Of a stretch of DNA of 64,000 bases, positions 53,153 to 61,016 are shown one piece after another. Made by a program: the position numbers and the translations under genes. Source of the DNA: Tateyamaria omphalii (GTDB lineage: Bacteria > Pseudomonadota > Alphaproteobacteria > Rhodobacterales > Rhodobacteraceae); assembly GCF_001969365.1 (NCBI RefSeq), contig NZ_CP019312.1:2852001-2916000 (forward strand), in the 5' to 3' direction. Every line of letters begins with the position of its first letter. Position 1 is the stretch's first letter. The notes below the pieces were generated by a model, which did not search any database, was not told the DNA's origin, and saw nothing but the letters and a program-made list of their open reading frames with translations.

Positions 53153-54598
53153 CTACTCTGGATCAGTGGAATAAATCAAACGTTCATCACAGGGCGCGAC
53201 ACGCAGGATGTTGGTTGTGCCCGTGACGTTGAACGGCACCCCAGCGGTCACGACGATCTGGTCCTCTGCATCCGCAAAGCCGCCATCCCGCGCCGCACGG
53301 GCCGCCCCGACGACAGCCTCCTTGAAGCGCTCCATCGTGGGCGTCACATAGCAATTGCACCCCCAACTCAGCGCCATCCGCCGCGCGGTGCGCACAAGCG
53401 GGGTGAGCGCCAAGATCGGCACACGCGGCCGCTCGCGGGCCACTAGCATGGCCGTGGTGCCGCTTTGGGTAAAACAGCATATGGCCTTGATGTCCGTCGT
53501 CTCTGCAATCTCGCGCGCCGCGGCAACAATACCGTCCGCCACGGACGCACGGCTCGCGCCGCGACTGGCCTCGATAATCTGGGTGTAGGTCGGGTCCCGT
53601 TCGACCTCCGCCGCAACACGATCCATCGTGGTGACCGCCTCAACCGGGTAGCTGCCCGCGGCACTCTCGGCGCTCAGCATTACGGCATCCGCACCTTCAT
53701 AGATGGCAGTGGCCACGTCGCTCACCTCGGCCCGGGTGGGCATCGGGCTTTCAATCATGCTTTCCAGCATCTGTGTGGCCACAATCACCGGCTTGCCCGC
53801 ATGGCGGCACTTGCGCACCAGGCGCTTCTGGATCGGCGGTACGTTCTGTACCGGCAATTCTACCCCAAGATCGCCGCGGGCAACCATGATCCCGTCGCTG
53901 ACCTGCAGGATGTGATCAAAGCGTTCGACAGCATTGGGCTTTTCAATCTTGGACAGCACAGCCGCGCGCCCCTTGATCATCGCTTTCGCCTCTTCCACAT
54001 CCGCGGCGCGCTGCACAAAACTCAGCGCAATCCAGTCCACGCCCAGATCGGCCACAAAGTGCAGATCGGACTTGTCCTTGTCCGACAAGGCAGCCAAGGG
54101 CAGCTCGACATCCGGCACATTCACGCCCTTGCGGTTCGAAATCACGCCTCCGGCGGTGACCACGCAATCGGCAAAGTCCGGGCCACACGCCTCGACCTTC
54201 AGTCGGATCTTGCCGTCATTGACCAGCAGGGTCTTGCCCACGTCCAACGCCTGGAAAATCTCCGGGTGGGGTAGGCAGACCCGTCGGCTGTCGCCCTCTT
54301 TCTCGTCCAGATCCAAACGGAATTTGGCGCCCTCGTCCAGCATCTCGCTGTCGCCTGCAAAGACACCGACGCGCAGCTTCGGACCCTGAAGATCGGCCAG
54401 AATGGCAATGGCTGACCCGGTGTCGTCTTCCACCTTGCGTATGATGGCGTGCTTCTCCGCGATCTCCTCGTGGCTGCCATGCGACATGTTCAGGCGAAAC
54501 ACATCGGCGCCCGCCTGATGCAGCGCGCGGATGGTGTCATATGTGTCCGAGGCAGGGCCAAGGGTGGCCACGATTTTCACGTTGCGCAGGCGTCGCAT
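53153..54598 (-). CDS. pyk: Pyruvate kinase
   Basis: Makes pyruvate and ATP from phosphoenolpyruvate. The 481-residue protein has the barrel start KIVATLGPASDT, a substrate/metal region ILADLQGPKLRVGVF, and the active-site stretch LSKIEKPNAVERFDHIL with VARGDLGVELP. MLSAESAAGSYPVEAVTTMD leads to the C-terminal allosteric domain. The ATG at 54598 has GGGG upstream. The next gene, 29 bases on, is the small two-helix protein. It is divergent from the amidohydrolase gene. Confidence 0.96.
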   Translation of the reverse strand: MRRLRNVKIVATLGPASDTYDTIRALHQAGADVFRLNMSHGSHEEIAEKHAIIRKVEDDTGSAIAILADLQGPKLRVGVFAGDSEMLDEGAKFRLDLDEKEGDSRRVCLPHPEIFQALDVGKTLLVNDGKIRLKVEACGPDFADCVVTAGGVISNRKGVNVPDVELPLAALSDKDKSDLHFVADLGVDWIALSFVQRAADVEEAKAMIKGRAAVLSKIEKPNAVERFDHILQVSDGIMVARGDLGVELPVQNVPPIQKRLVRKCRHAGKPVIVATQMLESMIESPMPTRAEVSDVATAIYEGADAVMLSAESAAGSYPVEAVTTMDRVAAEVERDPTYTQIIEASRGASRASVADGIVAAAREIAETTDIKAICCFTQSGTTAMLVARERPRVPILALTPLVRTARRMALSWGCNCYVTPTMERFKEAVVGAARAARDGGFADAEDQIVVTAGVPFNVTGTTNILRVAPCDERLIYSTDPE

Positions 54599-54684
54599 GG
54601 TCTTGCCCCTTTTGATGATACCGCTAACGGCGCTCTTATTGCCCAATTCACATCACGTGGCAACTGGCCTAAACCTTCAGCGCA

Positions 54685-55437
54685 ATGCGTGACGATCAAA
54701 TGACACATGACCCGTTTTTAATAGATGGGGGCGACCGGGGCGGAAGATGGGTGATCACCTGTGATCATGCGACCAACACGGTGCCGCAGCACATAAATGG
54801 CGGGACGCTGGGACTGCCCGAAACCGAAATGCAGCGTCACATCGCCATCGACATCGGCGCGCTTGGCGTGGCCCATGCTCTGGGCACGGCACTGAACGCG
54901 CCCGTGGTCAGCGCCAATTTCTCGCGGCTGGTGATTGACCCGAACCGGGGCGCCGACGATCCGACACTGGTGCCGCAGCTCTATGACGGCACGATCATTC
55001 CCGGCAACCGCCCCTTGACAGGGGCCGAACGCCAGCGCCGGATCGACATGCTCTATGCCCCCTATCACGACGCGATCGCGCGCACGGCGGGCACCCGCGA
55101 CGTCACCTTCCTTGCCATACACAGCTTCACGCCGCAACTTGTGGGCCGCCCGCGACGCCCCTGGGAAATCGGCGTCCTGTCCGCCCGCGACCGCCGCCTC
55201 GCCGACCCGCTCATAGCAAGCCTATCGGGGACCCTCACCTCACCCGTCGGGGACAACGTGCCCTACGCGGGCTTCTTCCCCGGCGACGCAATGAGCCAGC
55301 ACGCCCACATCCCGGGCCGCCCCAATGTCATCCTCGAAATCCGCCAGGACCTGATCGCAAAGCCCGAGGGCCAGCGTCATTGGGCCAACCTCCTCGCATA
55401 TCACCTTGAAGCCGCCCGCGCGCACGCCAATCTCTGA
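54685..55437 (+). CDS. N-formylglutamate amidohydrolase family protein
   Basis: A 250-residue protein of the HutG/N-formylglutamate amidohydrolase fold. It begins with the conserved GGRWVITCDHATNTVPQHI. HIAIDIGALGVAHALGTALN, SANFSRLVIDPNRG and FLAIHSFTPQLVGR hold the metal-binding His/Asp and catalytic residues of the family. Such enzymes deformylate formyl-glutamate in histidine breakdown, or act on related acids. No hut genes are near. ATGs at 54685 and 54700 are both possible; neither has a clear ribosome site. A dispersed repeat follows the stop. Confidence 0.85.
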   Translation: MRDDQMTHDPFLIDGGDRGGRWVITCDHATNTVPQHINGGTLGLPETEMQRHIAIDIGALGVAHALGTALNAPVVSANFSRLVIDPNRGADDPTLVPQLYDGTIIPGNRPLTGAERQRRIDMLYAPYHDAIARTAGTRDVTFLAIHSFTPQLVGRPRRPWEIGVLSARDRRLADPLIASLSGTLTSPVGDNVPYAGFFPGDAMSQHAHIPGRPNVILEIRQDLIAKPEGQRHWANLLAYHLEAARAHANL

Positions 55438-55442
55438 TCTGA

Positions 55443-55488
55443 GTTTCTTCTGACCCGAAATACCACGGGGTCCGGGGCGGCGCCCCGG
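55443..55488 (+). repeat. Dispersed repeat, copy 4, with hairpin
   Basis: Core GTTTCTTCTGACC..AATACCACGGGG, then a perfect seven-base stem CCGGGGC-GGC-GCCCCGG (55472-55488). It lies six bases after the amidohydrolase stop and before the DUF1244 gene, and could act as a terminator without a T run. Confidence 0.65.
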
Positions 55489-55516
55489 TCCGACACACCC
55501 AAAAAGGACAACGCAT

Positions 55517-55831
55517 ATGGACGATCAAACCCGTATCGAACTTGAAGCCGCCGCCTTCCGCCGCCTGCGCCAGCACCTGATGGAGGACCGGACAGACGTC
55601 CAGAACATCGACATGATGAACCTCACGGGCTTCTGCCGGAACTGCCTGTCGCGCTGGTATCAGGAAGCGGCCGCCGAAAAAGGCATTGAGATGTCCAAGG
55701 ATGACGCCCGCGAAACGTTCTACGGCATGACGATGGCCGAGTGGAAAGCCAACCACCAGACCGAAGCATCCGACACCCAAAAGGCCGACTTCAAAGAGGC
55801 CTTTGCCGAAAATGTCGGGGACAAAAAGTGA
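55517..55831 (+). CDS. DUF1244 family protein
   Basis: A 104-residue cytoplasmic protein with the DUF1244 layout: AAFRRLRQHLMEDRTDVQNI, MMNLTGFCRNCLSRWYQEAA with two Cys, and ETFYGMTMAEWKANHQ. The family's biochemical role is not established. The ATG at 55517 follows AAAAAGGACAACGCAT. Its GTGA overlap with the OsmC-like gene shows translational coupling. Confidence 0.85.
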   Translation: MDDQTRIELEAAAFRRLRQHLMEDRTDVQNIDMMNLTGFCRNCLSRWYQEAAAEKGIEMSKDDARETFYGMTMAEWKANHQTEASDTQKADFKEAFAENVGDKK

Positions 55832-56418
55832 CCTACCGCGTCGGCGCGCGCGCCGAAAACGCCCCGACGCCCACCGCCTTCATCCCGGATCCGTTCAAAC
55901 GGACCAAGGCCCCCGACCCGCTGCAATTCGAAGTGAACCTGGTGGCCGAGGCGGGCACCAAACAGCACAAGACCGGCTCTGTCTCGGTCAACATCCCCGG
56001 CTTCTCGCCCCTCACGCTCTATTGCGACGAACAGCCCCCTGTGGGCGAGGATCAGGCCCCGCCACCACTCGCCTATTTCTGCGCCGGGATCGGGTTCTGC
56101 CTGATGACCCACCTCACCGACATCTACACCGCGCGCAAGATCGAGATCACGTCGCTGAAGCTGGAACAGCGCGTGCGCTTTGCCACGAACCTCGGGCACA
56201 TGCGCGACTTTGGACACACGACGGATGGCAAGACCGAACTGGTCGAAACACATGTGCTGATCGAAAGCCCAGAACCGCGCGACCGGATCGAAGCGCTGCT
56301 GGCCGAGGCCGAAGGGGCGTGCATGGCCCATTTCGCCCTGCGCAACCCGATCCCGTGGACCACACGCCTTGTGCACAACGGCACCGAGACCGCCAGCCAC
56401 GCCGGCAATGGCGCGTAA
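55828..56418 (+). CDS. OsmC/Ohr-fold protein
   Basis: A 196-residue OsmC-like protein from a GTG start whose last bases overlap the DUF1244 stop. The long N-terminus precedes the fold core (APPPLAYFCAGIGFCLMTHL), where two Cys may form the redox pair seen in Ohr/OsmC peroxidases. The second part (KIEITSLKLEQRVRFA) is strand-rich. A role in peroxide handling is inferred from the fold. A perfect 12-bp hairpin lies four bases after the stop. Confidence 0.8.
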   Translation: MTYRVGARAENAPTPTAFIPDPFKRTKAPDPLQFEVNLVAEAGTKQHKTGSVSVNIPGFSPLTLYCDEQPPVGEDQAPPPLAYFCAGIGFCLMTHLTDIYTARKIEITSLKLEQRVRFATNLGHMRDFGHTTDGKTELVETHVLIESPEPRDRIEALLAEAEGACMAHFALRNPIPWTTRLVHNGTETASHAGNGA

Positions 56419-56421
56419 ATT

Positions 56422-56448
56422 GTAAGGCGGAGCTGTGCTCCGCCTTAC
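56422..56448. terminator. Perfect 12-bp hairpin between convergent genes
   Basis: GTAAGGCGGAGC-TGT-GCTCCGCCTTAC between the OsmC-like stop (56418) and the nfeD stop (56452). It is symmetrical, so it may act in both directions. There is no T run of note, so it could also be a dispersed repeat. Confidence 0.6.
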
Positions 56449-56451
56449 CCG

Positions 56452-56736
56452 TCAGTCATTGATGTCCCGCTCGACAATCTTGACCTGCCCGCGCCGCACA
56501 CCAATCACATTGCGCAAACCAATCGCGGCGACAACCGACGACACGGCAAAGAGCAAAAGAAGCGCGGGCAACCCCGCCCCGATCCAGCCCAGCGCGCCAA
56601 AACCCAGCGCGACCCCGACAACAACCGCCCCTACGGCCATGCCAAGAAAGACAAAGGCGGGCACGAACACCTCGACAAAGGCCAGCACAAGGGCGGCCAC
56701 GATCCACACCCACCAGATACTCCACAAAGTCGTCAT
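56452..56736 (-). CDS. Short NfeD-type membrane protein
   Basis: A 94-residue NfeD-like protein. Two hydrophobic regions (WSIWWVWIVAALVLAFVEVF and FGALGWIGAGLPALLLLFAV) are followed by a short soluble tail (RNVIGVRRGQVKIVERDIND). The OB-fold of longer NfeDs is missing. It starts with the TGATG overlap from the SPFH gene and is a typical partner of SPFH/stomatin proteins in membrane microdomains. Confidence 0.85.
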   Translation of the reverse strand: MTTLWSIWWVWIVAALVLAFVEVFVPAFVFLGMAVGAVVVGVALGFGALGWIGAGLPALLLLFAVSSVVAAIGLRNVIGVRRGQVKIVERDIND

Positions 56737-57629
56737 CACGCTTTCCTCCCTTTCAACATGCCAAAGGCTTCGCCAAACGCATCCATCGCACTCGACGGCA
56801 GAACGATGGTCTGCTGGCCCGCGCCGGACGCGATGGCCGACACCGCATCAACCTGTTTCAAAGCGACCTGATACTGCGCCGCCTCGATCCCGTGCGTCGC
56901 AATCGCCTCGGCCACAACCTGCGTGGCATAGGCTTCGGCATCGGCTTCAACGCGGCGCGCCTTGGCCGCCTGTTCCGCGGCATAGAGCTCCGCATCGGCG
57001 TTCAACTCGGTCGCCCGCTTGTGACCTTCGGCTTCCATGACCGCAGCACGGCGCGCCCGTTCGGCATTCAGCTGCTGCAACATCGCATCGCGCGTCGCCT
57101 TGTCCAGGTTCACGTCCAGGATCTCGGCCCGCGTCACCTCGATGCCCCAGTCGTTCACCGCCTCTTCCACCAGATGCTTGATCTGCGTGATCAGCTGCGA
57201 CCGGTTCGACTGCACCTCGTCCAGCTCCATCTTGCCGATCTCGGCCCGCACGATACCCGCAACCGTCGTCTGTACAGCGCCATCCACGTCACGAATACGG
57301 TACACCGTCCGCTCAGGCTCCGTCACGCGGTAAAAGATGCTGGTTTCCACCTGCACCAACACGTTGTCCGACGTGATGGCGTCCTGGTTCGCATTGGGCA
57401 GCTGACGCTCCAGCACCGACACCTTGTGACGCACCACGTCCAGAAACGGCACGATAAAGTTGATGCCGGGGCCCAGCACCGCATGCAGGCGACCAAAGCG
57501 TTCGACCACGAACTTGTCGGCCTGCGGCACGATGCGAACGCCCAGAAACAGGCAGACCAACAAGAAAATGGCAGCAAGGATCAGGATCAGATTCTCGCTC
57601 AAAAGGCTCAGGATGATCTCTTCGTTCAT
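56736..57629 (-). CDS. SPFH/band 7 (stomatin-like, QmcA-type) protein
   Basis: A 297-residue membrane-anchored protein: one N-terminal helix (LILILAAIFLLVCLFLGVRI), the SPFH domain (VVERFGRLHAVLGPGINFIV, then TSIFYRVTEPERTVYRI), a long Ala/Glu-rich coiled coil (AERARRAAVMEAEGHKRATE) and a C-terminal QQTIVLPSSAMDAFGEA. Such proteins form rings in the membrane and often work with NfeD, as here. It is preceded by the dat terminator. Confidence 0.92.
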   Translation of the reverse strand: MNEEIILSLLSENLILILAAIFLLVCLFLGVRIVPQADKFVVERFGRLHAVLGPGINFIVPFLDVVRHKVSVLERQLPNANQDAITSDNVLVQVETSIFYRVTEPERTVYRIRDVDGAVQTTVAGIVRAEIGKMELDEVQSNRSQLITQIKHLVEEAVNDWGIEVTRAEILDVNLDKATRDAMLQQLNAERARRAAVMEAEGHKRATELNADAELYAAEQAAKARRVEADAEAYATQVVAEAIATHGIEAAQYQVALKQVDAVSAIASGAGQQTIVLPSSAMDAFGEAFGMLKGRKA

Positions 57630-57677
57630 TTAATTTATCCCTCGATGTTAATATGCTTCACATACCCAGATGGGAAT

Positions 57678-57715
57678 AAAAAGCCCGCTTTTCAAGGGAT
57701 AATCGAAAAGCGGGC
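57678..57715 (-). terminator. Terminator of the D-amino acid transaminase gene
   Basis: A perfect 11-base stem GCCCGCTTTTC/GAAAAGCGGGC with an eleven-base loop, followed on the minus strand by TTTTTATT, 15 bases beyond the dat stop. It separates dat from the SPFH gene. Confidence 0.9.
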
Positions 57716-57729
57716 CTAAATTCGGGCGG

Positions 57730-58593
57730 TTAGATGGCAGCCTTGCGGCTCTCGTCCAGATAGATTTCGCGGAGCCGCGGCGCCACCCGACCGGGCACGC
57801 CGTCACCCAGTTTCGCGCCGTCAATCTCGACCACGGGCATCACGAAAGTGGAGGCGGATGTGATAAACGCCTCGTCCGCCTCACGCGCCTCGTCGATGGT
57901 GAAATTGCGTTCCTCCACCTCCATCTGCGCCTCCTCGGCAAAGCGCAGAACAGCAGCGCGGGTGATGCCGTGCAGGATGTCGTTCGATTTGGCGCGCGTG
58001 ATGATCTTGTTGCCCTTCACGATATAGGCGTTGTTCGATGTCCCTTCGGTCACGAACCCGTCCTGGATCATCCAGGCATCATCGGCGCCCGCCTTCTTGG
58101 CCATCATCTTGCCCATGGACGGATACAGCAGCTGCACAGTCTTGATGTCGCGGCGACCCCAGCGGATGTCCTCGATGCTGATGACCTTCATGCCCTTCTT
58201 GGCCGCCGGATTGTCGGCCAGGCCGGGCTTGTTCTGGGTGAACAGCACAATGGTCGGCGCGGTCGTCTCCGGGTCGGGGAACACAAAATCCCGGTCATCC
58301 GGCGCCCCGCGTGTGATCTGAAGGTAGATCATGCCCTCTTCGACCCCGTTCAGGCGCACCAGTTCACGATGCACTTCCAAAAGGTCCTCTTTCGAGATGG
58401 GCGACTGCATCTCCAACTCGTCCAGCGACCGCTGCAGGCGCACCGCATGACCGTCAAAGTCGATGAGCTTGCCGTCCAGCACCGACGTCACCTCATAGAC
58501 CCCATCGGCCATCAGGAACCCCCGGTCGAAAATCGACACCTTGGCCTCGGTCTCGGGCAGGTACTCTCCGTTTACATATACGGTCCGGGTCAT
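57730..58593 (-). CDS. dat: D-amino acid transaminase (class IV PLP)
   Basis: A fold-type IV aminotransferase that interconverts D-amino acids and their keto acids through D-glutamate/2-oxoglutarate in the family. The 287-residue protein has FDRGFLMADGVYEV, the Schiff-base lysine Lys151 in RRDIKTVQLLYPS, and the cofactor Glu183 in VTEGTSNNAYIV. Wording is closer to D-Ala aminotransferases than to IlvE, but a branched-chain role cannot be excluded. The ATG at 58593 follows AAGGAG. It lies downstream of dgcN-dgcA on the same strand, which supports D-amino acid use. Confidence 0.82.
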   Translation of the reverse strand: MTRTVYVNGEYLPETEAKVSIFDRGFLMADGVYEVTSVLDGKLIDFDGHAVRLQRSLDELEMQSPISKEDLLEVHRELVRLNGVEEGMIYLQITRGAPDDRDFVFPDPETTAPTIVLFTQNKPGLADNPAAKKGMKVISIEDIRWGRRDIKTVQLLYPSMGKMMAKKAGADDAWMIQDGFVTEGTSNNAYIVKGNKIITRAKSNDILHGITRAAVLRFAEEAQMEVEERNFTIDEAREADEAFITSASTFVMPVVEIDGAKLGDGVPGRVAPRLREIYLDESRKAAI

Positions 58594-58698
58594 GGGTGTC
58601 GCTCCTTCGGGCACGGGTCTTTGCGCTTGGCGTTATGTTACGATTTCAATCGGTGCAAGGGGCGTCGACGCACTGTCGCACCCGTTAGATGTGATGTC

Positions 58699-59664
58699 TC
58701 AGCCCCACAGGGCCGCCGTCGGCGGATGCACACCCGCCTCGTCAAAGACGAGCGGCGCCTCCCGATCCTCGGCCAACAGCAGCGGACCATCCAGGTCGGT
58801 CACGGCAACGCCCTGCGCCACAAGGGTCGCAGGCGCCATGGCAAGGGATGACCCCACCATACACCCCACCATGATGTCATACCCCTCGGTACGCGCCGCA
58901 TCCCGCAAGGCAAGCGCCTCGGTCAAACCGCCGGTCTTGTCCACCTTGATGTTAACCATGTCGTACTTGCCCTTGAGGGCAGGCAGATCCGACCGGTCGT
59001 GACAGGATTCGTCCGCACAAACCGGCACGGGCCGCTCCATCCCGATCAGGGCGTCATCATCCCCCGCAGGCAACGGCTGCTCCACCATCTGCACGCCCAA
59101 GCGCACCAGATGCGGCGCCAGATCGGCATAGACCTCCGCGGACCACCCTTCATTGGCATCCACAATGATGCGCGAGGTCGGCGCACCTGCCCGCACCGCC
59201 TCCAACCGCGGCATGTCATCCGGCGTACCCAGCTTGATCTTCAGCAGGGGCCGATGCGCATTCTGCGCGGCTTGCGCCTGCATCGCCTCCGGCGTGCCCA
59301 GCGACAGGGTATAGGCGGTGATCTCCGGCCCGGGTGCCGCCAACCCGGCCAGGGTCCAGGCCCGCTTGCCCGCCCGCTTCGCCTCCAGATCCCACAATGC
59401 GCAGTCCACAGCGTTCCGCGCCGCCCCGGCAGGCAACAGATCATACAAACCATCACGGGTCAGATCCCCGGACAATGCCTCAATCTCCGCCGTGACAGTG
59501 TCCAACGTCTCATCATACCGGGCGTAGGGCACACACTCCCCCCAGCCGCTGTCCACCCCGTCCGACACCCGGACCGTCAGCACATGCGCCTCGGTCCGCG
59601 ACCCGCGCGAAATGGTAAAGGCCTGCGCCAGCTGAAACACATCCCGCGTCACTTCAATGCGCAT
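58699..59664 (-). CDS. dgcA: Enolase-superfamily racemase/epimerase DgcA
   Basis: A 321-residue member of the muconate-lactonizing subgroup. The catalytic lysine pair is KIK (142-144) on one side and Lys240 in NIKVDKTGG on the other. Metal ligands are Asp169, Glu195 and Asp218 (IVDANEGW, VEQPL, CADES). Homologues are annotated L-Ala-D/L-Glu epimerase. In marine bacteria DgcA is reported to racemise N-acetyl-D-glutamate made by DgcN. The adjacent dgcN, 96 bases upstream, favours that role here. The start at 59664 follows GGTGGACG. Confidence 0.86.
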   Translation of the reverse strand: MRIEVTRDVFQLAQAFTISRGSRTEAHVLTVRVSDGVDSGWGECVPYARYDETLDTVTAEIEALSGDLTRDGLYDLLPAGAARNAVDCALWDLEAKRAGKRAWTLAGLAAPGPEITAYTLSLGTPEAMQAQAAQNAHRPLLKIKLGTPDDMPRLEAVRAGAPTSRIIVDANEGWSAEVYADLAPHLVRLGVQMVEQPLPAGDDDALIGMERPVPVCADESCHDRSDLPALKGKYDMVNIKVDKTGGLTEALALRDAARTEGYDIMVGCMVGSSLAMAPATLVAQGVAVTDLDGPLLLAEDREAPLVFDEAGVHPPTAALWG

Positions 59665-59760
59665 CCGTCCACCTTCCCTGTTTCAAAGAAACCTACCCCA
59701 CTGCCCGTCAGGTGGCTATGCCACCGATAGGAAAGGGCCGATTGGCTACAGGCCCGACGC

Positions 59761-60759
59761 TTATGATGTCAGCGTATCCACCAGCTTGCCTGCGCCAAAT
59801 CGGAACGGGTCCGTCGCAGGCAGACCCATACGCGCCTCGATCTCTTCCAAACACGCCCGCGCCGCATCTTCATCCAGCGCCTTGGTGTTGACCGAAACGC
59901 CCGCGACAAAACAATCCGGGTTCGCCACACGGGCCAAGGGCAGTGCCGTGTCGCGCAGGGTCTCAAGCGACGGCAGACCGTAATGCGGCAGACCGCGCAT
60001 ATGCGTCCGCGTCGGCTCGTGACACAGCACCAGCGCATCGGGCTGCCCGCCATGGATCAGCGCCATGGTCACGCCAGAGTAAGACACGTGAAAGAGGCTG
60101 CCCTGCCCCTCGATATGATCCCAGTGATCGTCGTCGTTGTCGGGGGTCAGATACTCGACCGCGCCCGCCATGAAATCCGCGATGACCGCATCCAGCGGCA
60201 CACCTTTGCCGGTGATCAGGATACCGGTCTGCCCGGTAGCGCGGAAATCCGACTTCATGCCGCGGTCGCGCATCTCGGCATCCATGGACATGGCCGTATA
60301 CATCTTGCCGCAGGAACAATCTGTGCCGATGGCCAGCACCCGCTTGCCGCTGCGCCTCTTCCCGTTGGCGATGGGGTACGCAATGGTCGGCACCCGCACA
60401 TCATGCAATGTGCCACCGTTCACCTTGGCCGCCGATTGCAGCTCATTCTCATCGCGTAGCAGGTTGTGCAGCCCGGCCGCCAGATCATAGCCCATCTTCA
60501 GGGCCTGCACCAAAACCACCTTCCATTTGTCGGAAATCACACCGCCCCGGTTGGCCACACCGATCACAAGCGTCTTCGCCCCCGCGGCCAGCCCGTCCTC
60601 AAGGGTCATGTCGGTCAGGCCCATATCCGCGCCGCAGCCCTCCAGCCGGATCTGGCCCACGGCATTCTCAGGACGCCAATCCTTGATCCCCTGCGCCACC
60701 TTGGCCGCCAACTGGTCCGGCGCATCACCCAGAAACAAAAGATACGGTGTTTGAATCAT
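59761..60759 (-). CDS. dgcN: D-glutamate N-acetyltransferase DgcN (DUF1611)
   Basis: A 332-residue DUF1611 protein. A P-loop-like GTDCSCGK occupies residues 145-152 in RVLAIGTDCSCGKMYTAMSM. The N-terminal domain has LVIGVANRGGVISDKW. Later stretches include ATGQTGILITGKGVPLDAVI and LCHEPTRTHMRGLPHYG. Recently studied members acetylate D-glutamate as the first step of a D-Glu catabolic route. The ATG at 60759 (MIQTPYLLFLGDAPD) follows GGGGATG. It is the first gene of the dgcN-dgcA-dat set. Confidence 0.82.
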   Translation of the reverse strand: MIQTPYLLFLGDAPDQLAAKVAQGIKDWRPENAVGQIRLEGCGADMGLTDMTLEDGLAAGAKTLVIGVANRGGVISDKWKVVLVQALKMGYDLAAGLHNLLRDENELQSAAKVNGGTLHDVRVPTIAYPIANGKRRSGKRVLAIGTDCSCGKMYTAMSMDAEMRDRGMKSDFRATGQTGILITGKGVPLDAVIADFMAGAVEYLTPDNDDDHWDHIEGQGSLFHVSYSGVTMALIHGGQPDALVLCHEPTRTHMRGLPHYGLPSLETLRDTALPLARVANPDCFVAGVSVNTKALDEDAARACLEEIEARMGLPATDPFRFGAGKLVDTLTS

Positions 60760-61016
60760 CTGACATCCCCTCGATCGTTGCAGGACAGTTTACGCAAGCA
60801 CAGCGCAATGGCATCGCGAAATACTCCGGAAACGGCGCGATGTTCGAAGAATTGTGCGCCATCTGATGATCTGGCGAATTTTCTTGCATGCCAAATTCAC
60901 ACCACCACAGAATCTTCACCCAATGCTGCACCTGCAAAATGACCCTTGCAGCCGCAAGCGCAATTTAATACCAGCCAAGACAACCAAAACGAAATTATCT
61001 TACCAAAGGTCGCATC
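60760..61016. other. Divergent control region of dgcN and mcl1
   Basis: About 257 bases with no gene. It contains the inverted repeats at 60933-60958 and is notably AT-rich near 60960-61005. Promoters of both genes should lie here. Confidence 0.45.
60933..60958. promoter_or_regulatory. TGCAA/TTGCA inverted repeats upstream of mcl1
   Basis: TGCAA-N8-TTGCA (60933-60950) overlaps CTTGC-AGCC-GCAAG (60945-60958). Both share the TTGCA half. They lie about 60-85 bases before mcl1 and may bind a regulator of acetyl-CoA assimilation genes. By eye only. Confidence 0.35.
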
